A DNA stretch of 64,000 nucleotides from Pseudoramibacter sp. (GCF_022484225.1 NZ_JAKVLT010000001.1:806001-870000), one strand, 5' to 3'; shown: positions 33,848-43,306, counted from the stretch's first letter. Notes: generated by a model not told the origin, from the letters alone. Made by a program: numbers and translations.

Positions 33848-35584
33848 ATGGATAGTGAAAATTTAATGAACGTGCTCTCGGCCTGCCGCTTGGGAGCGGT
33901 TATTGTTTTAAAAGATGAGACCATATATAAAATCAATGATGCCGGCGTGGTGCTCCTCAAGGCCATGCCCGGCGATGTGTTTCCGAAAGCAGCGCGGCCC
34001 CTGTTAAATCCGGCGCACCGGGACCAGCTCGTCTGCATGGCTTTTGAACGATACATCACCGCCTGCGACGGTCCAAAGCCCGACGATCTTCCGAAAGACA
34101 GCTATTGGCTGGTCTTCCGTGACGGGACACTGGATTACGAACGCATCATGATGCGAAACATCGCCAACCATCTGAAAGAAGGCGTCGTGATGTGCGACGC
34201 CGGGGGGCGGCTGAACTTTTTCAACGCCTCGGCAGTGACCCTCGACAATTTGTCCGGGCGGGATGTTGTCGGCAAAAAAATCGATGAAGTATACCAGATG
34301 GACGACAACAAGAATTTCATGCTCGTGAAGACCATGAAGACCAAAAAGCCGATCCTAAAGGAACACCACCGCTATACCACTCAGTTCGGCCACGTGGTGA
34401 ACACGATGGCGGACGCCTATCCCGTGGTGTACAACAAACAGGTGATCGGCGCCTTCAACCTTGTCGAAGACTGGAGCAAGGTCTCGAATTTGAATAAAAA
34501 GATCATCGACCTTCAGGAACAGCTCATCGAAAAAAAGCATAAATCGTCTCCGGGCAAGGCCCAAAAAAAGCCTCTGGGGGCATATTACACCTTCGACGAT
34601 ATCATTTACAGCAGCGAGGCGATGCATCAGGTGGTTGAGAAATGCAGACGTGTGGCAAAAACCGACGCTTCAGTGATGATTTACGGGGAAACCGGGACGG
34701 GCAAGGAACTCGTCGCCCAGAGTCTGCACAATGCCAGTCTGCGTTCAGGCGGCCCCTTTTTGGCGATCAACTGCGCGGCGCTGCCGGAGAATCTTTTTGA
34801 AAGCCTGCTTTTCGGAAGCGTCAAAGGGGCCTACACCGGGGCTGAAAACCGTCCGGGGCTGTTCGAACAGGCCAATCACGGCAGTCTGCTCCTCGACGAA
34901 ATCAACTCGATGGATATCCTGCTCCAAGCCAAACTCCTCCGGGTTCTCCAGGACGGGGTGATCCGCCGCGTGGGCAGCGAGACGGAGACCCGGGTTGACG
35001 TGCGGGTGATCACCTGCATCAACATCCCGCCAACTCAGGCCATCGCCGAAGGCAAACTGCGCCAGGACTTGTTTTACAGACTCGGCGTCATCAACATCGA
35101 GCTGCCGCCGCTGCGGGATCGCGGCGACGACATCGCGTTGCTTACCCAACATTTTATCATGGCTTTTAATCAAAAGAACCACCGGGAAGTCTGCGGTGTC
35201 GACGAAGGGACGGACAAGATATTCAACAGCTATAGCTGGCCTGGCAATGTCAGGGAACTGCAGCATGCCGTGGAACAGGCGCTGATTCTGCTGCCGGAGG
35301 ATCAGAAAATCATCACGGCGGATTACGTTTCGCCGCACATTCTCCGCAGTCTGAAGAAGCCGCCGGCACCGCCATCTGAAACGCTTCGAAAAGAAGAGAA
35401 ATCTCTGCCGGACAAGCTCAAGCATTTTGAACGGGACGAACTGATCCGCGTTTTGTCTGAAAACAACGGCAATATCACCAAATCCGCAAGGGTTTTAAAC
35501 ATGAGCCGGCAGAATCTCCAATATCGGATCAAGCGGTATCACATCGATGTAGCGCCCCTCAAAAAGCGGGAAAATACCCCCTAG
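33848..35584 (+). CDS. Sigma-54 enhancer-binding protein (PAS-AAA+-Fis)
   Basis: The 578-residue protein has an N-terminal sensory region with a PAS domain (about residues 95-210; HLKEGVVMCDAGGRLNFFNAS). The AAA+ activator domain spans about 250-480: Walker A GETGTGKELVAQ, the sigma-54 contact loop GAYTGA (a variant of GAFTGA), Walker B GSLLLDEINSM and SWPGNVRELQ. A Fis-type HTH lies at the end (GNITKSARVLNMSRQNLQYRIKR). It has no receiver domain, so it senses a ligand directly. It is the only such activator in the window. rpoN and two sigma-54 promoters lie nearby, so it is the best candidate regulator of the glycyl-radical genes. Confidence 0.95.
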   Translation: MDSENLMNVLSACRLGAVIVLKDETIYKINDAGVVLLKAMPGDVFPKAARPLLNPAHRDQLVCMAFERYITACDGPKPDDLPKDSYWLVFRDGTLDYERIMMRNIANHLKEGVVMCDAGGRLNFFNASAVTLDNLSGRDVVGKKIDEVYQMDDNKNFMLVKTMKTKKPILKEHHRYTTQFGHVVNTMADAYPVVYNKQVIGAFNLVEDWSKVSNLNKKIIDLQEQLIEKKHKSSPGKAQKKPLGAYYTFDDIIYSSEAMHQVVEKCRRVAKTDASVMIYGETGTGKELVAQSLHNASLRSGGPFLAINCAALPENLFESLLFGSVKGAYTGAENRPGLFEQANHGSLLLDEINSMDILLQAKLLRVLQDGVIRRVGSETETRVDVRVITCINIPPTQAIAEGKLRQDLFYRLGVINIELPPLRDRGDDIALLTQHFIMAFNQKNHREVCGVDEGTDKIFNSYSWPGNVRELQHAVEQALILLPEDQKIITADYVSPHILRSLKKPPAPPSETLRKEEKSLPDKLKHFERDELIRVLSENNGNITKSARVLNMSRQNLQYRIKRYHIDVAPLKKRENTP

Positions 35585-35622
35585 ATTTTAACTGATTATC
35601 AGCACACTAATTGAGACAAAGA

Positions 35623-35653
35623 GCAAAAACTTTTTGCGGTCAGGGCCTATAAT
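35623..35653 (+). promoter_or_regulatory. Palindrome GCAAA-N5-TTTGC and TATAAT before the iron alcohol dehydrogenase gene
   Basis: GCAAAAACTTTTTGC (35623-35637) is a one-base-longer variant of the palindrome found upstream of the sigma-54 genes. It sits at the -35 position relative to TATAAT at 35648-35653, and no consensus -35 hexamer or -24/-12 element is present. Activation or repression of this promoter by the same regulator is possible. Confidence 0.5.
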
Positions 35654-35698
35654 TAAAATAAAGATCGAAAACATCATACAATATTGGGAGGAATTGTA

Positions 35699-36871
35699 AT
35701 GGAAAATTTTCAATATTATAGCCCGACTTGGTTCGAATTTGGCAGAGGGACTGAAGCTAAAACCGGCGAACTCGTGAAAAAATTCGGCGGCCATAAAGTG
35801 CTCATTCACTATGGCGGCGGTTCCATCAAACGCAACGGCCTGTACGACCGCGTGGTCAAATCTCTGGATGATGCCGGGATCGAACACGTTGAACTCGGCG
35901 GCGTCAAATCCAACCCGCTGTCTGACCTTGTGTACGAAGGCATCGATCTTGTCAAAAAAGAAGGGGTTGACTTTATCCTGGCCGTTGGCGGCGGTTCGTC
36001 CATCGACTCCGGCAAAGGCATCGCCTTAGGCGCGGTCTACGACGGTGACTGCTGGGATTTCTACGACGGCACCAATCCGGTGGTGACAGAAGCCCTGCCA
36101 GTTGGGGTTGTCTTGACTAATGCCGCTTCGGGTTCAGAAGCGTCGACAGATTCGGTGGTCACGAATAAGGACACGAATTTGAAACGCTGTGCCGCAGGGG
36201 ATGCCCTTCGTCCGGTTTTCGCCGTGATGAATCCGGAAGTGACCTTCACTCTGCCGCCGTATCAGACTTACAGCGGCATCATCGACATGTTTTCCCACTG
36301 CATGGAACGCTACTTCACGCCGACCAAAGAAGTCGAACTGACGGACCGGATGCTTGAAGCGCTGATGATCGTCATTTTGAGAGAATCCAAGCGCATTAAA
36401 GCCGATCCGAACAATTACGAAGCCCGCGCCAACATCATGTGGGCCGGCACCCAGGCCCAGAGCAACATCACAGGTTTGGGACGGGCCCAGGACTGGGGCA
36501 CTCATCACATGGAAAATCAGCTGTCGACGTTCTACAAATGCTCTCACGGCGCAGGCCTCGGCATTCTCCATCCGTCCTGGATGCGCTATTGCTATCAAAA
36601 AGACATCCTGCGTTTTGCCCAGTTTGCAACCCGCATCTTCGGCTGCCAGATGAATTTCGAAAATCCTGAAGAAACGGCCCTCGAAGGCATCGACTGCTTT
36701 GAAAACTGGATCAAATTCATGGATATGCCGACGACGATCTCTGAAATCGGCGGAAAAGAAGAAGACATTCCGGCCATGGTCGCAGATATGTTCAACGGCG
36801 CACCGGATCACGGCGCATTCCTGAAACTGACGCCGGATGACGTCACCGCCATTTACAAGATGGCTCTGTGA
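35699..36871 (+). CDS. Iron-containing alcohol dehydrogenase (butanol dehydrogenase/YqhD type)
   Basis: The 390-residue enzyme has the NAD(P)-binding GGGSSIDSGKGIA and metal ligands in DMFSHCMERYF (Asp and His) and CSHGAGLGILHPSWM (two His). The family reduces aldehydes to alcohols. The C-terminal region (GLGRAQDWGTHHMENQLS) is that of BdhA/YugJ/YqhD enzymes rather than of 4-hydroxybutyrate dehydrogenases, though neighbouring abfD makes the latter worth testing. The start is ATG 35699 behind GGGAGGA; an upstream in-frame TTG overlaps the ribosome binding site. It could remove an aldehyde released by the glycyl radical enzyme. Confidence 0.9.
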   Translation: MENFQYYSPTWFEFGRGTEAKTGELVKKFGGHKVLIHYGGGSIKRNGLYDRVVKSLDDAGIEHVELGGVKSNPLSDLVYEGIDLVKKEGVDFILAVGGGSSIDSGKGIALGAVYDGDCWDFYDGTNPVVTEALPVGVVLTNAASGSEASTDSVVTNKDTNLKRCAAGDALRPVFAVMNPEVTFTLPPYQTYSGIIDMFSHCMERYFTPTKEVELTDRMLEALMIVILRESKRIKADPNNYEARANIMWAGTQAQSNITGLGRAQDWGTHHMENQLSTFYKCSHGAGLGILHPSWMRYCYQKDILRFAQFATRIFGCQMNFENPEETALEGIDCFENWIKFMDMPTTISEIGGKEEDIPAMVADMFNGAPDHGAFLKLTPDDVTAIYKMAL

Positions 36872-36911
36872 TCCAACTATAAATTGATAAACTCAAAAAA
36901 TAAATAGAGGC

Positions 36912-36955
36912 ACTGACCTTCAATTGAACCGCAACTGAAGGTCAGTTTTATTTTA
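36912..36955 (+). terminator. Terminator after the iron alcohol dehydrogenase gene
   Basis: ACTGACCTTCA pairs with TGAAGGTCAGT, followed by TTTATTTT. The next start codon is only a few bases beyond, so this may also be an attenuator for the small Cys-rich gene. Confidence 0.85.
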
Positions 36956-36957
36956 AG

Positions 36958-37221
36958 ATGGATAAAATTGTTAAAACCGGCATTAAATTCTGCGGCGGGT
37001 GCAACCCGCGCTACGACCGCGGCGCTTACGCAGATCGGCTGATCAAAAGCCTGGAAAAACCGGCGGAACTGGCTGTGCCGGGCAAAGCGTACGACACGGT
37101 TTATGTAATCTGCGGCTGTCAGGTCTGCTGTGCGGACCTTTCTTCACTTCTGGCCAGACGCTTTGTTTACATCACAGAAAACGGGGCTGTCCGGGACGAA
37201 ATTGCAGGCGGCTTAGCGTAA
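36958..37221 (+). CDS. Small Cys-rich protein with CGGCNPRYDR motif
   Basis: The 87-residue protein contains CGGCNPRYDRGAYAD near the N terminus and CGCQVCC in the middle, six to seven cysteines in all. This suggests FeS or other metal binding in a thioredoxin-like or ferredoxin-like fold. I do not recognise a named family. Its ATG follows directly on a terminator T tract without a clear ribosome binding site, so the true start or expression mode is uncertain. It lies 10 bases before the MATE gene. Confidence 0.6.
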   Translation: MDKIVKTGIKFCGGCNPRYDRGAYADRLIKSLEKPAELAVPGKAYDTVYVICGCQVCCADLSSLLARRFVYITENGAVRDEIAGGLA

Positions 37222-37231
37222 TCAAAAGGGG

Positions 37232-38596
37232 GTGGAGACTATCACGAAACAAAAAGATTTGACTCAGGGTTCGGTATTGAAGGGGCTGTTTTTATTTTCT
37301 TTGCCCCTGCTGGGCAGCAGCGTCGTTCAGCAGCTGTACAATACCGTCGATCTGATCTTTGTGGGCAATCTCGTTGGCAAAGAAGCGTCGGCGGCCATCG
37401 GTTCGACCAGCATGCTGACGGTTCTCTTTATCGGTTTTTTCATGGGCATGGGTGTCGGCGCCAGTGTCCTGACCGGCCATGCTTTCGGTGCGAGACAGGA
37501 CCAGAAGCTTAAGGACACGATTCATACGACGATGGGGGTGTCCATTCTCGCCACAGTTGCCGCTATGGCGATCGGCCTCCTCGGTGCACCGTATTTTCTG
37601 AAGTTCATGGATGTGCCGTTGAACGTGATGCCCCTGTCCCTGACGTATCTTCGGATTTATTTTATCGGCATGTTTGCGACCGTGTTTTACAACATGCCCA
37701 CCGGCATTATCCGCGCTTTGGGGGATTCCCGGTCGCCGCTCATCTACGTGATTGTCGGCAGCATCACCAACATCGGGCTCGACGCGCTTTTCATCGCAGT
37801 GTTTCATATGGGCGTGGCCGGCGCAGCGGTTGCGACGGTGCTGTCCCAGGCGCTGGCGGCTATTTTAACCATCCGGTATTTGTGCCGGCTGCCGAAAAAA
37901 TGGCGTCTTGAATTTAAGAAAATCAACGTGGACCGCGTCCTGGCGAAGCGGCTTTTGGGGCTAGCGGTGCCGGAGGCCATCCGCAGCATGCTCATGACCT
38001 TCAGCAATCTCGTGATTCAGACCGGGGTCAACAGTCTTGGGGTCGAGAGCATGGCGGCCTACGCCGGCTACGGCAAGATCGAAGGCTTTATTTATCTTCC
38101 TCAGTGGGCCGTGGGGCAGGCCAACACGACCTTTGTAAGCCAGAACCTTGGGGCCGGCAATTTAAAGCGGGCCCAGAAGGGGACGAAAGCTGCTTTAGCG
38201 ATGGCCATTGGCATTACCCTGGGCATCAGCAGTCTGGTCTGCATTTTCGCCCATCCGATTTTCAGAGCCTTCTCGTCGGATCATCTGGTCATTGACCTTT
38301 CCGTGCGCACCGCCCGGGCGACCTACATGCTGTACTTTTTGTATGCCATTGTGGAAGTGCTGGCCGGCACCATCCGGGGCTCCGGCACGACGGTTTCGCC
38401 GATGGTCATCACCATTGTCACCTTATGCGGTTTTCGCATCGTGGTTTTAAAGGCGGCGATGCATTATTGGCACACCCTCAACCAGATTATCGGTTTTGTT
38501 TTCCCGATGACTTGGGTGGTAGCAGCGGCTGTTTTTGCGGTGTATTATTTCAGCGGCTTGTGGAAACGGGGCAAGCGTTTTAAAGAAACGGTATAA
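37232..38596 (+). CDS. MATE-family multidrug/metabolite efflux transporter
   Basis: The 454-residue protein has twelve hydrophobic segments in two homologous halves, with family sequences such as LPLLGSSVVQQLYNTVDLIFVGN, PTGIIRALGDSR and YGKIEGFIYLPQWAVGQANTTFVSQNLGAG. MATE proteins export cationic drugs or metabolites using Na+ or H+. The start is uncertain: GTG at 37232 sits immediately behind AAAGGGGG with short spacing. The substrate is unknown. Confidence 0.92.
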   Translation: METITKQKDLTQGSVLKGLFLFSLPLLGSSVVQQLYNTVDLIFVGNLVGKEASAAIGSTSMLTVLFIGFFMGMGVGASVLTGHAFGARQDQKLKDTIHTTMGVSILATVAAMAIGLLGAPYFLKFMDVPLNVMPLSLTYLRIYFIGMFATVFYNMPTGIIRALGDSRSPLIYVIVGSITNIGLDALFIAVFHMGVAGAAVATVLSQALAAILTIRYLCRLPKKWRLEFKKINVDRVLAKRLLGLAVPEAIRSMLMTFSNLVIQTGVNSLGVESMAAYAGYGKIEGFIYLPQWAVGQANTTFVSQNLGAGNLKRAQKGTKAALAMAIGITLGISSLVCIFAHPIFRAFSSDHLVIDLSVRTARATYMLYFLYAIVEVLAGTIRGSGTTVSPMVITIVTLCGFRIVVLKAAMHYWHTLNQIIGFVFPMTWVVAAAVFAVYYFSGLWKRGKRFKETV

Positions 38597-38866
38597 CTTA
38601 AAGCCCGAAAATAACTGTTTTAGCACATTGCTTGACATCTAACACTGTAATGTTGATTGATATTTTGCATGTATTTAGAAATATTTGAATGTTTTTTGCG
38701 AAAAATGCTTTTTTCCAGAATGGGGGTTCAGGAAATACGAGTTGCGGCAAAATCTCCACTTATGAAATCCTTTAAAATTATGGCTGTAAAGGTTAACGGA
38801 AGATAAGCTACTCGCAGGCTTATCGCAAGCAAAATTTTATATTACTTTCAGGGGAGGAGTAAAATA
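38597..38866 (+). other. AT-rich intergenic region before the first AGCS symporter
   Basis: No gene is seen. The region holds an AT-rich stretch, TTGC/GCAA half-sites (TTGCGGCAA at 38752-38760) and a hairpin GATAAGC/GCTTATC at about 38802-38824 close to the start codon. TAGCAC-N5-TTGA at about 38621 resembles a degraded -24/-12 element but lacks both invariant dinucleotides. No terminator is obvious after the MATE gene. Confidence 0.5.
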
Positions 38867-40474
38867 TTGAATGCTACAACCATAATTCAAAACATTGACA
38901 ACGTGATATGGGCAACACCGCTCATTATTTTAACGTTTTTCGGTGCTTTAATCTATTGCTTTGTCATCAAGTTTTCGAATGTCACGAAGATGGGACTTCA
39001 GTGGAAGCTCTTGACCAGCGGAGAGGGGTCCCAGGAAGGGATTTCACCCTTCGAAACATTCTGCACGGTCGTTGCTTACCGGGTTGCCGTTGGCAACATC
39101 GGCGGTGTCATGGTCGCGATCATGTTCGGTGGCCCCGGAGCCATTTTTTGGATGATCATCACTGCATTGGTCACCTCGGCCATCTCCTACGCGGAAAACA
39201 GCCTGGGGCAGATCTACAAGGTGCGTATGGACGGCCAGTACCGCGGCGGCCCGTACTTCTACATGGAACACGGATTTAAGAAAAAGAAGGTCGGCAAGAT
39301 TTTTGCCATTCTCTTCGCACTGCTCGCTTCCATCGCGGTGCCATTTTTAGTCACCGGACCTTCCGCGAGCAACATCGCCATGGCTTTCAAGAACAGCTTT
39401 GGCGTCTCGCCCGTGATTACCGGTGCTGTGGTGGCCGTGCTTCTGATGCTTGTCATCGCCGGCGGGGTTCGCAGAATCGCGTCTTTCTCGACGATCATCG
39501 TGCCCTTCATGACCATCGGCTACGCGATTATCACGATCATCGTTCTCGTTTCCCACGCGTCCAGCATTCCGGGCACTTTGGGACTCATCATTTCATCAGC
39601 CTTCACGAAGACGGCCGTTTCCGGCGGGATGATCGGCGGCGCGTTCTCTTACGGGGTCAAGCGTGCAGTGAACTCTTCGGGCTCCGGCTTCGGAGAAACC
39701 CCGGCTTCTGCTGCGGCAGCCGAATGTGCTCACCCGGCATCCCAGGGCCTCGTCAATGCTTTCTCGGTTTACATCGACGTGATCGTTTGCTTCTGCTCCG
39801 GCATCATGGCTGTGATTTCAAACTGCTACAACGTGCTGATTCCGGGAACGAAAGTTTTCAACGGCAAACTCAGCCAGTACATCCACATCGGCACTGGTTC
39901 AGCGGTGATGAAGGCTCAGGCCGCGAGCGGCACTGCCGGCGTCGTCTGGGTTCAGGAAGGTGCAAATACCGCATGGCCGGTTGTCGGCGGCGCTATCATC
40001 GCCATTGCGCTGACCTGCTTCGCTTTCTCGACCTGTATCGCCTACTACTACGAAGGAGAATCGGGCATCGCCTATCTGTTCCGCCATCTGCCGGAAAAGA
40101 ACCGCATGAAGTTCATCTGGGGCGTACGCATTGTCATGCCGATCATGTTCTTCGTCTGGGCCAATGTCTCGGCCAGCACCGTTTGGGCCATTTCTGAAAT
40201 CGCCTTTGGCTGCATGGCTTGGCTGAATTTAATCGCGCTGATGGTCGAAATTCCGGTGGTCAAGAAAGTCTACGACGACTACATGGCCCAGCGGAAGGCC
40301 GGCGTCGAGGAACCCTATTTCAATCCGCGAAAACTCGGCATTAAGAACTGCGACGTCTGGATGGAAATCAATAAGGCGCGCATCGAGGCCGATGCCGGCG
40401 GGCCGGCCGAAGCAGTGATTCAGGCTGACGCCGGGGGAGGCGAACAGGCTGAATCTGAGCTGCTTACAGAATAA
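38867..40474 (+). CDS. AGCS-family sodium:alanine/glycine symporter (first copy)
   Basis: The 535-residue protein has about eleven membrane segments and AGCS signatures: GEGSQEGISPFETFCTVVAYRVAVGNIGGV, then GQYRGGPYFYMEHG and NSSGSGFGETPASAAAAE. The family imports alanine, glycine or related amino acids with Na+. The start is TTG 38867 behind GGGGAGG. A second copy, at 41749, is similar along its whole length down to the C-terminal YFNPRKLGIKNCDVWMEIN. The Ala/Gly-rich extension after that is unique to this copy. It is followed by a TIM-barrel isomerase gene. Confidence 0.93.
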   Translation: MNATTIIQNIDNVIWATPLIILTFFGALIYCFVIKFSNVTKMGLQWKLLTSGEGSQEGISPFETFCTVVAYRVAVGNIGGVMVAIMFGGPGAIFWMIITALVTSAISYAENSLGQIYKVRMDGQYRGGPYFYMEHGFKKKKVGKIFAILFALLASIAVPFLVTGPSASNIAMAFKNSFGVSPVITGAVVAVLLMLVIAGGVRRIASFSTIIVPFMTIGYAIITIIVLVSHASSIPGTLGLIISSAFTKTAVSGGMIGGAFSYGVKRAVNSSGSGFGETPASAAAAECAHPASQGLVNAFSVYIDVIVCFCSGIMAVISNCYNVLIPGTKVFNGKLSQYIHIGTGSAVMKAQAASGTAGVVWVQEGANTAWPVVGGAIIAIALTCFAFSTCIAYYYEGESGIAYLFRHLPEKNRMKFIWGVRIVMPIMFFVWANVSASTVWAISEIAFGCMAWLNLIALMVEIPVVKKVYDDYMAQRKAGVEEPYFNPRKLGIKNCDVWMEINKARIEADAGGPAEAVIQADAGGGEQAESELLTE

Positions 40475-40537
40475 ATAGAGGATTTTCAATTATACTTAAA
40501 TTAATTTGGAGAATTAAATCAAGGGAGTCATATTATT

Positions 40538-41467
40538 ATGTTAAAAGGCAAAGATCGTAAATTCAAACTCGGACTGCACAGTTACACGCTGCATTTGAGC
40601 GGCTTCGGCGAAAGCTGGGGCTTTCAGAGCGAAGGCAAAACCTACGCCTTTGAAAAGACCCATACCCTGACGGATTTAATGGACCTTGCGGTCAAAGAAG
40701 GCATCGAAGTGCTTCACATCACGTTGGTGGATCTCGACAACGATTTGTCCCCGGAACATCTGGCCCAGGTCAAAAAAGACGCGGAAGACCGCGGCATCGA
40801 ACTGGAACTGAACATCTCCTTCAACGCCCCGAGCGACCCGCGGGTCAACTCGACCATTGAAGAATCCCTCGAAATCGCCCATCAGATCGGCGCGAAACTG
40901 GTGAAGTATTCGACCGACGTCGAACATCCCCATCCGATTTCCCACGCCTGCATGTGTCCGGAAGCAATGGAACAGATTTCAAAGATCATCCTGGACTTCA
41001 AGAAGAATATCCCAACCATCGAAAAATATGGCATGCAGATCGCCATCGAAAACCACTGCGATTTGTTTTCAGACGAAGTGATTTACATGGTCAAGCAGTT
41101 ACATCACCCGCTCATCGGGGCCTGCTGCGACACGATCAACTCGCTGATGCTCGCGGAAGGCATCGAAGAATGTGTCCGGAAGATGGCGCCTTACGTCAAC
41201 TGCGTTCATTTCTGCGACAACCGCGTCTTTGCTGACCCAGACGGCACCCACTCCTTGGGTTGCGCCATCGGCGACGGCGATGTGGACGTCGTGGAAGTCA
41301 TGAAGATTCTCCGGGAACAGGCACCGCCGGAACTCGACACCATCGATCTCGAAATCGAACTGCCCCTGTCGGGCTATTCCATCGAAGAAGGCCGTCAGTT
41401 GGAACTCGATGAAATGCGCAAATCCATCAAATTTATGAAAGAAAACCTGGGCATCGGCACCAAATAA
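40538..41467 (+). CDS. Xylose-isomerase-like TIM-barrel protein (sugar phosphate isomerase/epimerase family)
   Basis: The 309-residue protein begins KFKLGLHSYTLHLSGFGESW and has alternating strands and helices with likely metal ligands in IAIENH (Glu), GACCDTINS (Asp), VHFCDNR (His) and DLEIELPL (Glu). This is the divalent-metal site of the AP-endonuclease-2/xylose-isomerase fold. Members isomerise or epimerise sugars and related polyols or break down modified inositols. Its position between two amino-acid symporters suggests an amino-acid or sugar-amino-acid derivative as substrate, which is speculative. It lies 63 bases after the first symporter gene and ends at a terminator. Confidence 0.82.
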   Translation: MLKGKDRKFKLGLHSYTLHLSGFGESWGFQSEGKTYAFEKTHTLTDLMDLAVKEGIEVLHITLVDLDNDLSPEHLAQVKKDAEDRGIELELNISFNAPSDPRVNSTIEESLEIAHQIGAKLVKYSTDVEHPHPISHACMCPEAMEQISKIILDFKKNIPTIEKYGMQIAIENHCDLFSDEVIYMVKQLHHPLIGACCDTINSLMLAEGIEECVRKMAPYVNCVHFCDNRVFADPDGTHSLGCAIGDGDVDVVEVMKILREQAPPELDTIDLEIELPLSGYSIEEGRQLELDEMRKSIKFMKENLGIGTK

Positions 41468-41488
41468 AATCTAGCCTTATTAAATATA

Positions 41489-41522
41489 AGTGCGCTTAAA
41501 TATTTTTAAGCGCACATTTTTT
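41489..41522 (+). terminator. Terminator after the TIM-barrel gene
   Basis: GTGCGCTTAAA and TTTAAGCGCAC form an 11-bp stem followed by ATTTTTTG. The remaining 220 bases before the second AGCS gene are AT-rich with no gene or clear -24/-12 element. Confidence 0.9.
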
Positions 41523-41748
41523 GTATTTCTCTATTTTTTCCATACAATCTTTTTGACTTCAAAACAATCTGGATGAATTTACGAAAATTCAAACAAATGT
41601 ATTTCGCCGAACCTTTGTGTATAAAATACGATTTTTAGTAAAAGCATTTTTTTGAAATCCATTATAATTTTAAATAGTAAAGTAAATCTTCGAAAGCAGA
41701 CGTTTTTATTTTACCGGTCTGTCTTTTTATTAAAAGAAGGAGTCCCAT

Positions 41749-43281
41749 ATGAATTTTCTGACAAAACTAAACGGCATTGTCTGGTCCGTGCCAATGATGC
41801 TGATCCTTCTGGGGGTTTCGATTGCTTATTGTATTGGAATGCGTTTTGGCACCATGCGCAACTGGAAAATGCAGTTTAAGCTTCTCGGTTCGGACAGCGG
41901 TGAAGAGGGGATTTCACCGCTTCAAACGTTTTTTACGGTTACGGCTTACCGCGTCGCCGTCGGCAATGTCTCTGGCGTGGCCCTGGCCATTTCCTACGGG
42001 GGACCTGGCGCCGTTTTTTGGATGATCGTCACCGCTCTTCTGACGTCCGGGATCGCTTTTGCAGAGAACGTCTTGGGTCAGACTTACAAGATCCGTCAGG
42101 ACGGGCAGTACCGCGGCGGCACCTACAATTATATCGAAGGCAGCATCAACGCTAAATGGCTCGCGATTGTTTTCGCTGTTCTCGCTCTCCTGGGCGTGCC
42201 TCTTGTGGTTTCCGGCCAGAGTGCCAATCAGATTGGTCTCGCCTTCCAGCAGAGCCTCGGGATCAAACCTGTGGTGACTGGGATCATCATCGCCGTTTTG
42301 TTATTTGTGATCATTTCCGGAGGCATTAAGCGAATTGCAAAATTTTCGACTTTTATCGTCCCGGTGGTGACGGTGATGTACTTTGTCGTCATGGTCATCG
42401 TGATGGTCGTCAACCGTCAGAACATTCCAAGTATGTTCTGTTTGATCATCTCCAGCGCCTTCAATAAAGGCTCGGTTTTCGGGGGCATGATGGGGGCTGC
42501 CGTGCAGTTCGGGGTGAAGCGTTCTGTGAATTCCTCCGGTGCTGGTATGGGAGAGACCCCGTGTACCGCAGCAGTTGCTGAAAACCGTCACCCGGCGCAG
42601 CAGGGGCTGGTCAATGCCTTTACAATTTACCTCAACATCATTGTCTGCTTCTGTTCCAGCTTTTTGATCCTCGTTTCAGACTGCTACAACGTAACGAAGG
42701 TGCCGAACAGCGTCACTCAGGGCTTCCGTTATGTGGGGCATGGCTCGCCGGTTTTGGCTGCTGCGGCAAAGAAAGGGCTGGCAGCGGACATTACCTGGGT
42801 TCAGGCGGCGGCGAACACGGCCCTGCCAAAAGTCGGCGGTTTCATCATTGCCCTGGCCATTACGTTTTTCGCCTTTTCAACCGTCGTTTCCTATTATTAC
42901 GAAGGGGAATCTGCACTGGCCTACCTCATGCACGGCAGCTCCAACAAAAAACGCAGCATTTGCATGTTCGTTCTTAGAATTGCCATGTGTGTGATGTTCT
43001 TCGTCTGGTCGACTCAGTCTGCTGACATGGCCTGGAAGGCCGGCGAAATCGCCCTTGGGCTGATGGTTTGGATCAACATCATCGTGATGATTCCGACGTT
43101 TTCGACAGTTATCAAGATTTACAACGACTTTATCAAGCAGTGGAAATCCGGAGAAGAAGATCCATATTTTAATCCACAGAAACTCGGCATTAAAAACTGC
43201 GATATCTGGATGGATATCAACAAAGACCGTATTGAAGCTGACGAGGTCAAAGCCAAAGCAGCTTCGTCAGCGGAAACTTGA
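41749..43281 (+). CDS. AGCS-family sodium:alanine/glycine symporter (second copy)
   Basis: The 510-residue protein has the AGCS features EEGISPLQTFFTVTAYRVAVGN, GQYRGGTYNYIEGS and NSSGAGMGETPCTAAVAEN. It is a full-length paralogue of the protein at 38867, probably from duplication around the TIM-barrel gene. Differences in the substrate-lining segments (for example SGQSANQIGLAF here, TGPSASNIAMAF there) may give different specificity. AGAAGGAG precedes the start. It is monocistronic between terminators. Confidence 0.93.
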   Translation: MNFLTKLNGIVWSVPMMLILLGVSIAYCIGMRFGTMRNWKMQFKLLGSDSGEEGISPLQTFFTVTAYRVAVGNVSGVALAISYGGPGAVFWMIVTALLTSGIAFAENVLGQTYKIRQDGQYRGGTYNYIEGSINAKWLAIVFAVLALLGVPLVVSGQSANQIGLAFQQSLGIKPVVTGIIIAVLLFVIISGGIKRIAKFSTFIVPVVTVMYFVVMVIVMVVNRQNIPSMFCLIISSAFNKGSVFGGMMGAAVQFGVKRSVNSSGAGMGETPCTAAVAENRHPAQQGLVNAFTIYLNIIVCFCSSFLILVSDCYNVTKVPNSVTQGFRYVGHGSPVLAAAAKKGLAADITWVQAAANTALPKVGGFIIALAITFFAFSTVVSYYYEGESALAYLMHGSSNKKRSICMFVLRIAMCVMFFVWSTQSADMAWKAGEIALGLMVWINIIVMIPTFSTVIKIYNDFIKQWKSGEEDPYFNPQKLGIKNCDIWMDINKDRIEADEVKAKAASSAET

Positions 43282-43306
43282 AAATATCAATATGGATTAA
43301 CACAAT

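Noticed and set aside
35684..35698. TTG at 35684 as start of the iron alcohol dehydrogenase
   Set aside because: It lies on the GGGAGGA ribosome binding site that serves the ATG at 35699.
38619..38636. TAGCAC-N5-TTGA before the first AGCS gene as a sigma-54 promoter
   Set aside because: The spacing fits, but both invariant dinucleotides are changed (AG for GG and GA for GC), so sigma-54 recognition is unlikely.
38729..38760. GGAAATACGAGTTGC as a sigma-54 promoter
   Set aside because: The GG-to-GC spacing is one base too long and the rest of the -24 element does not match.
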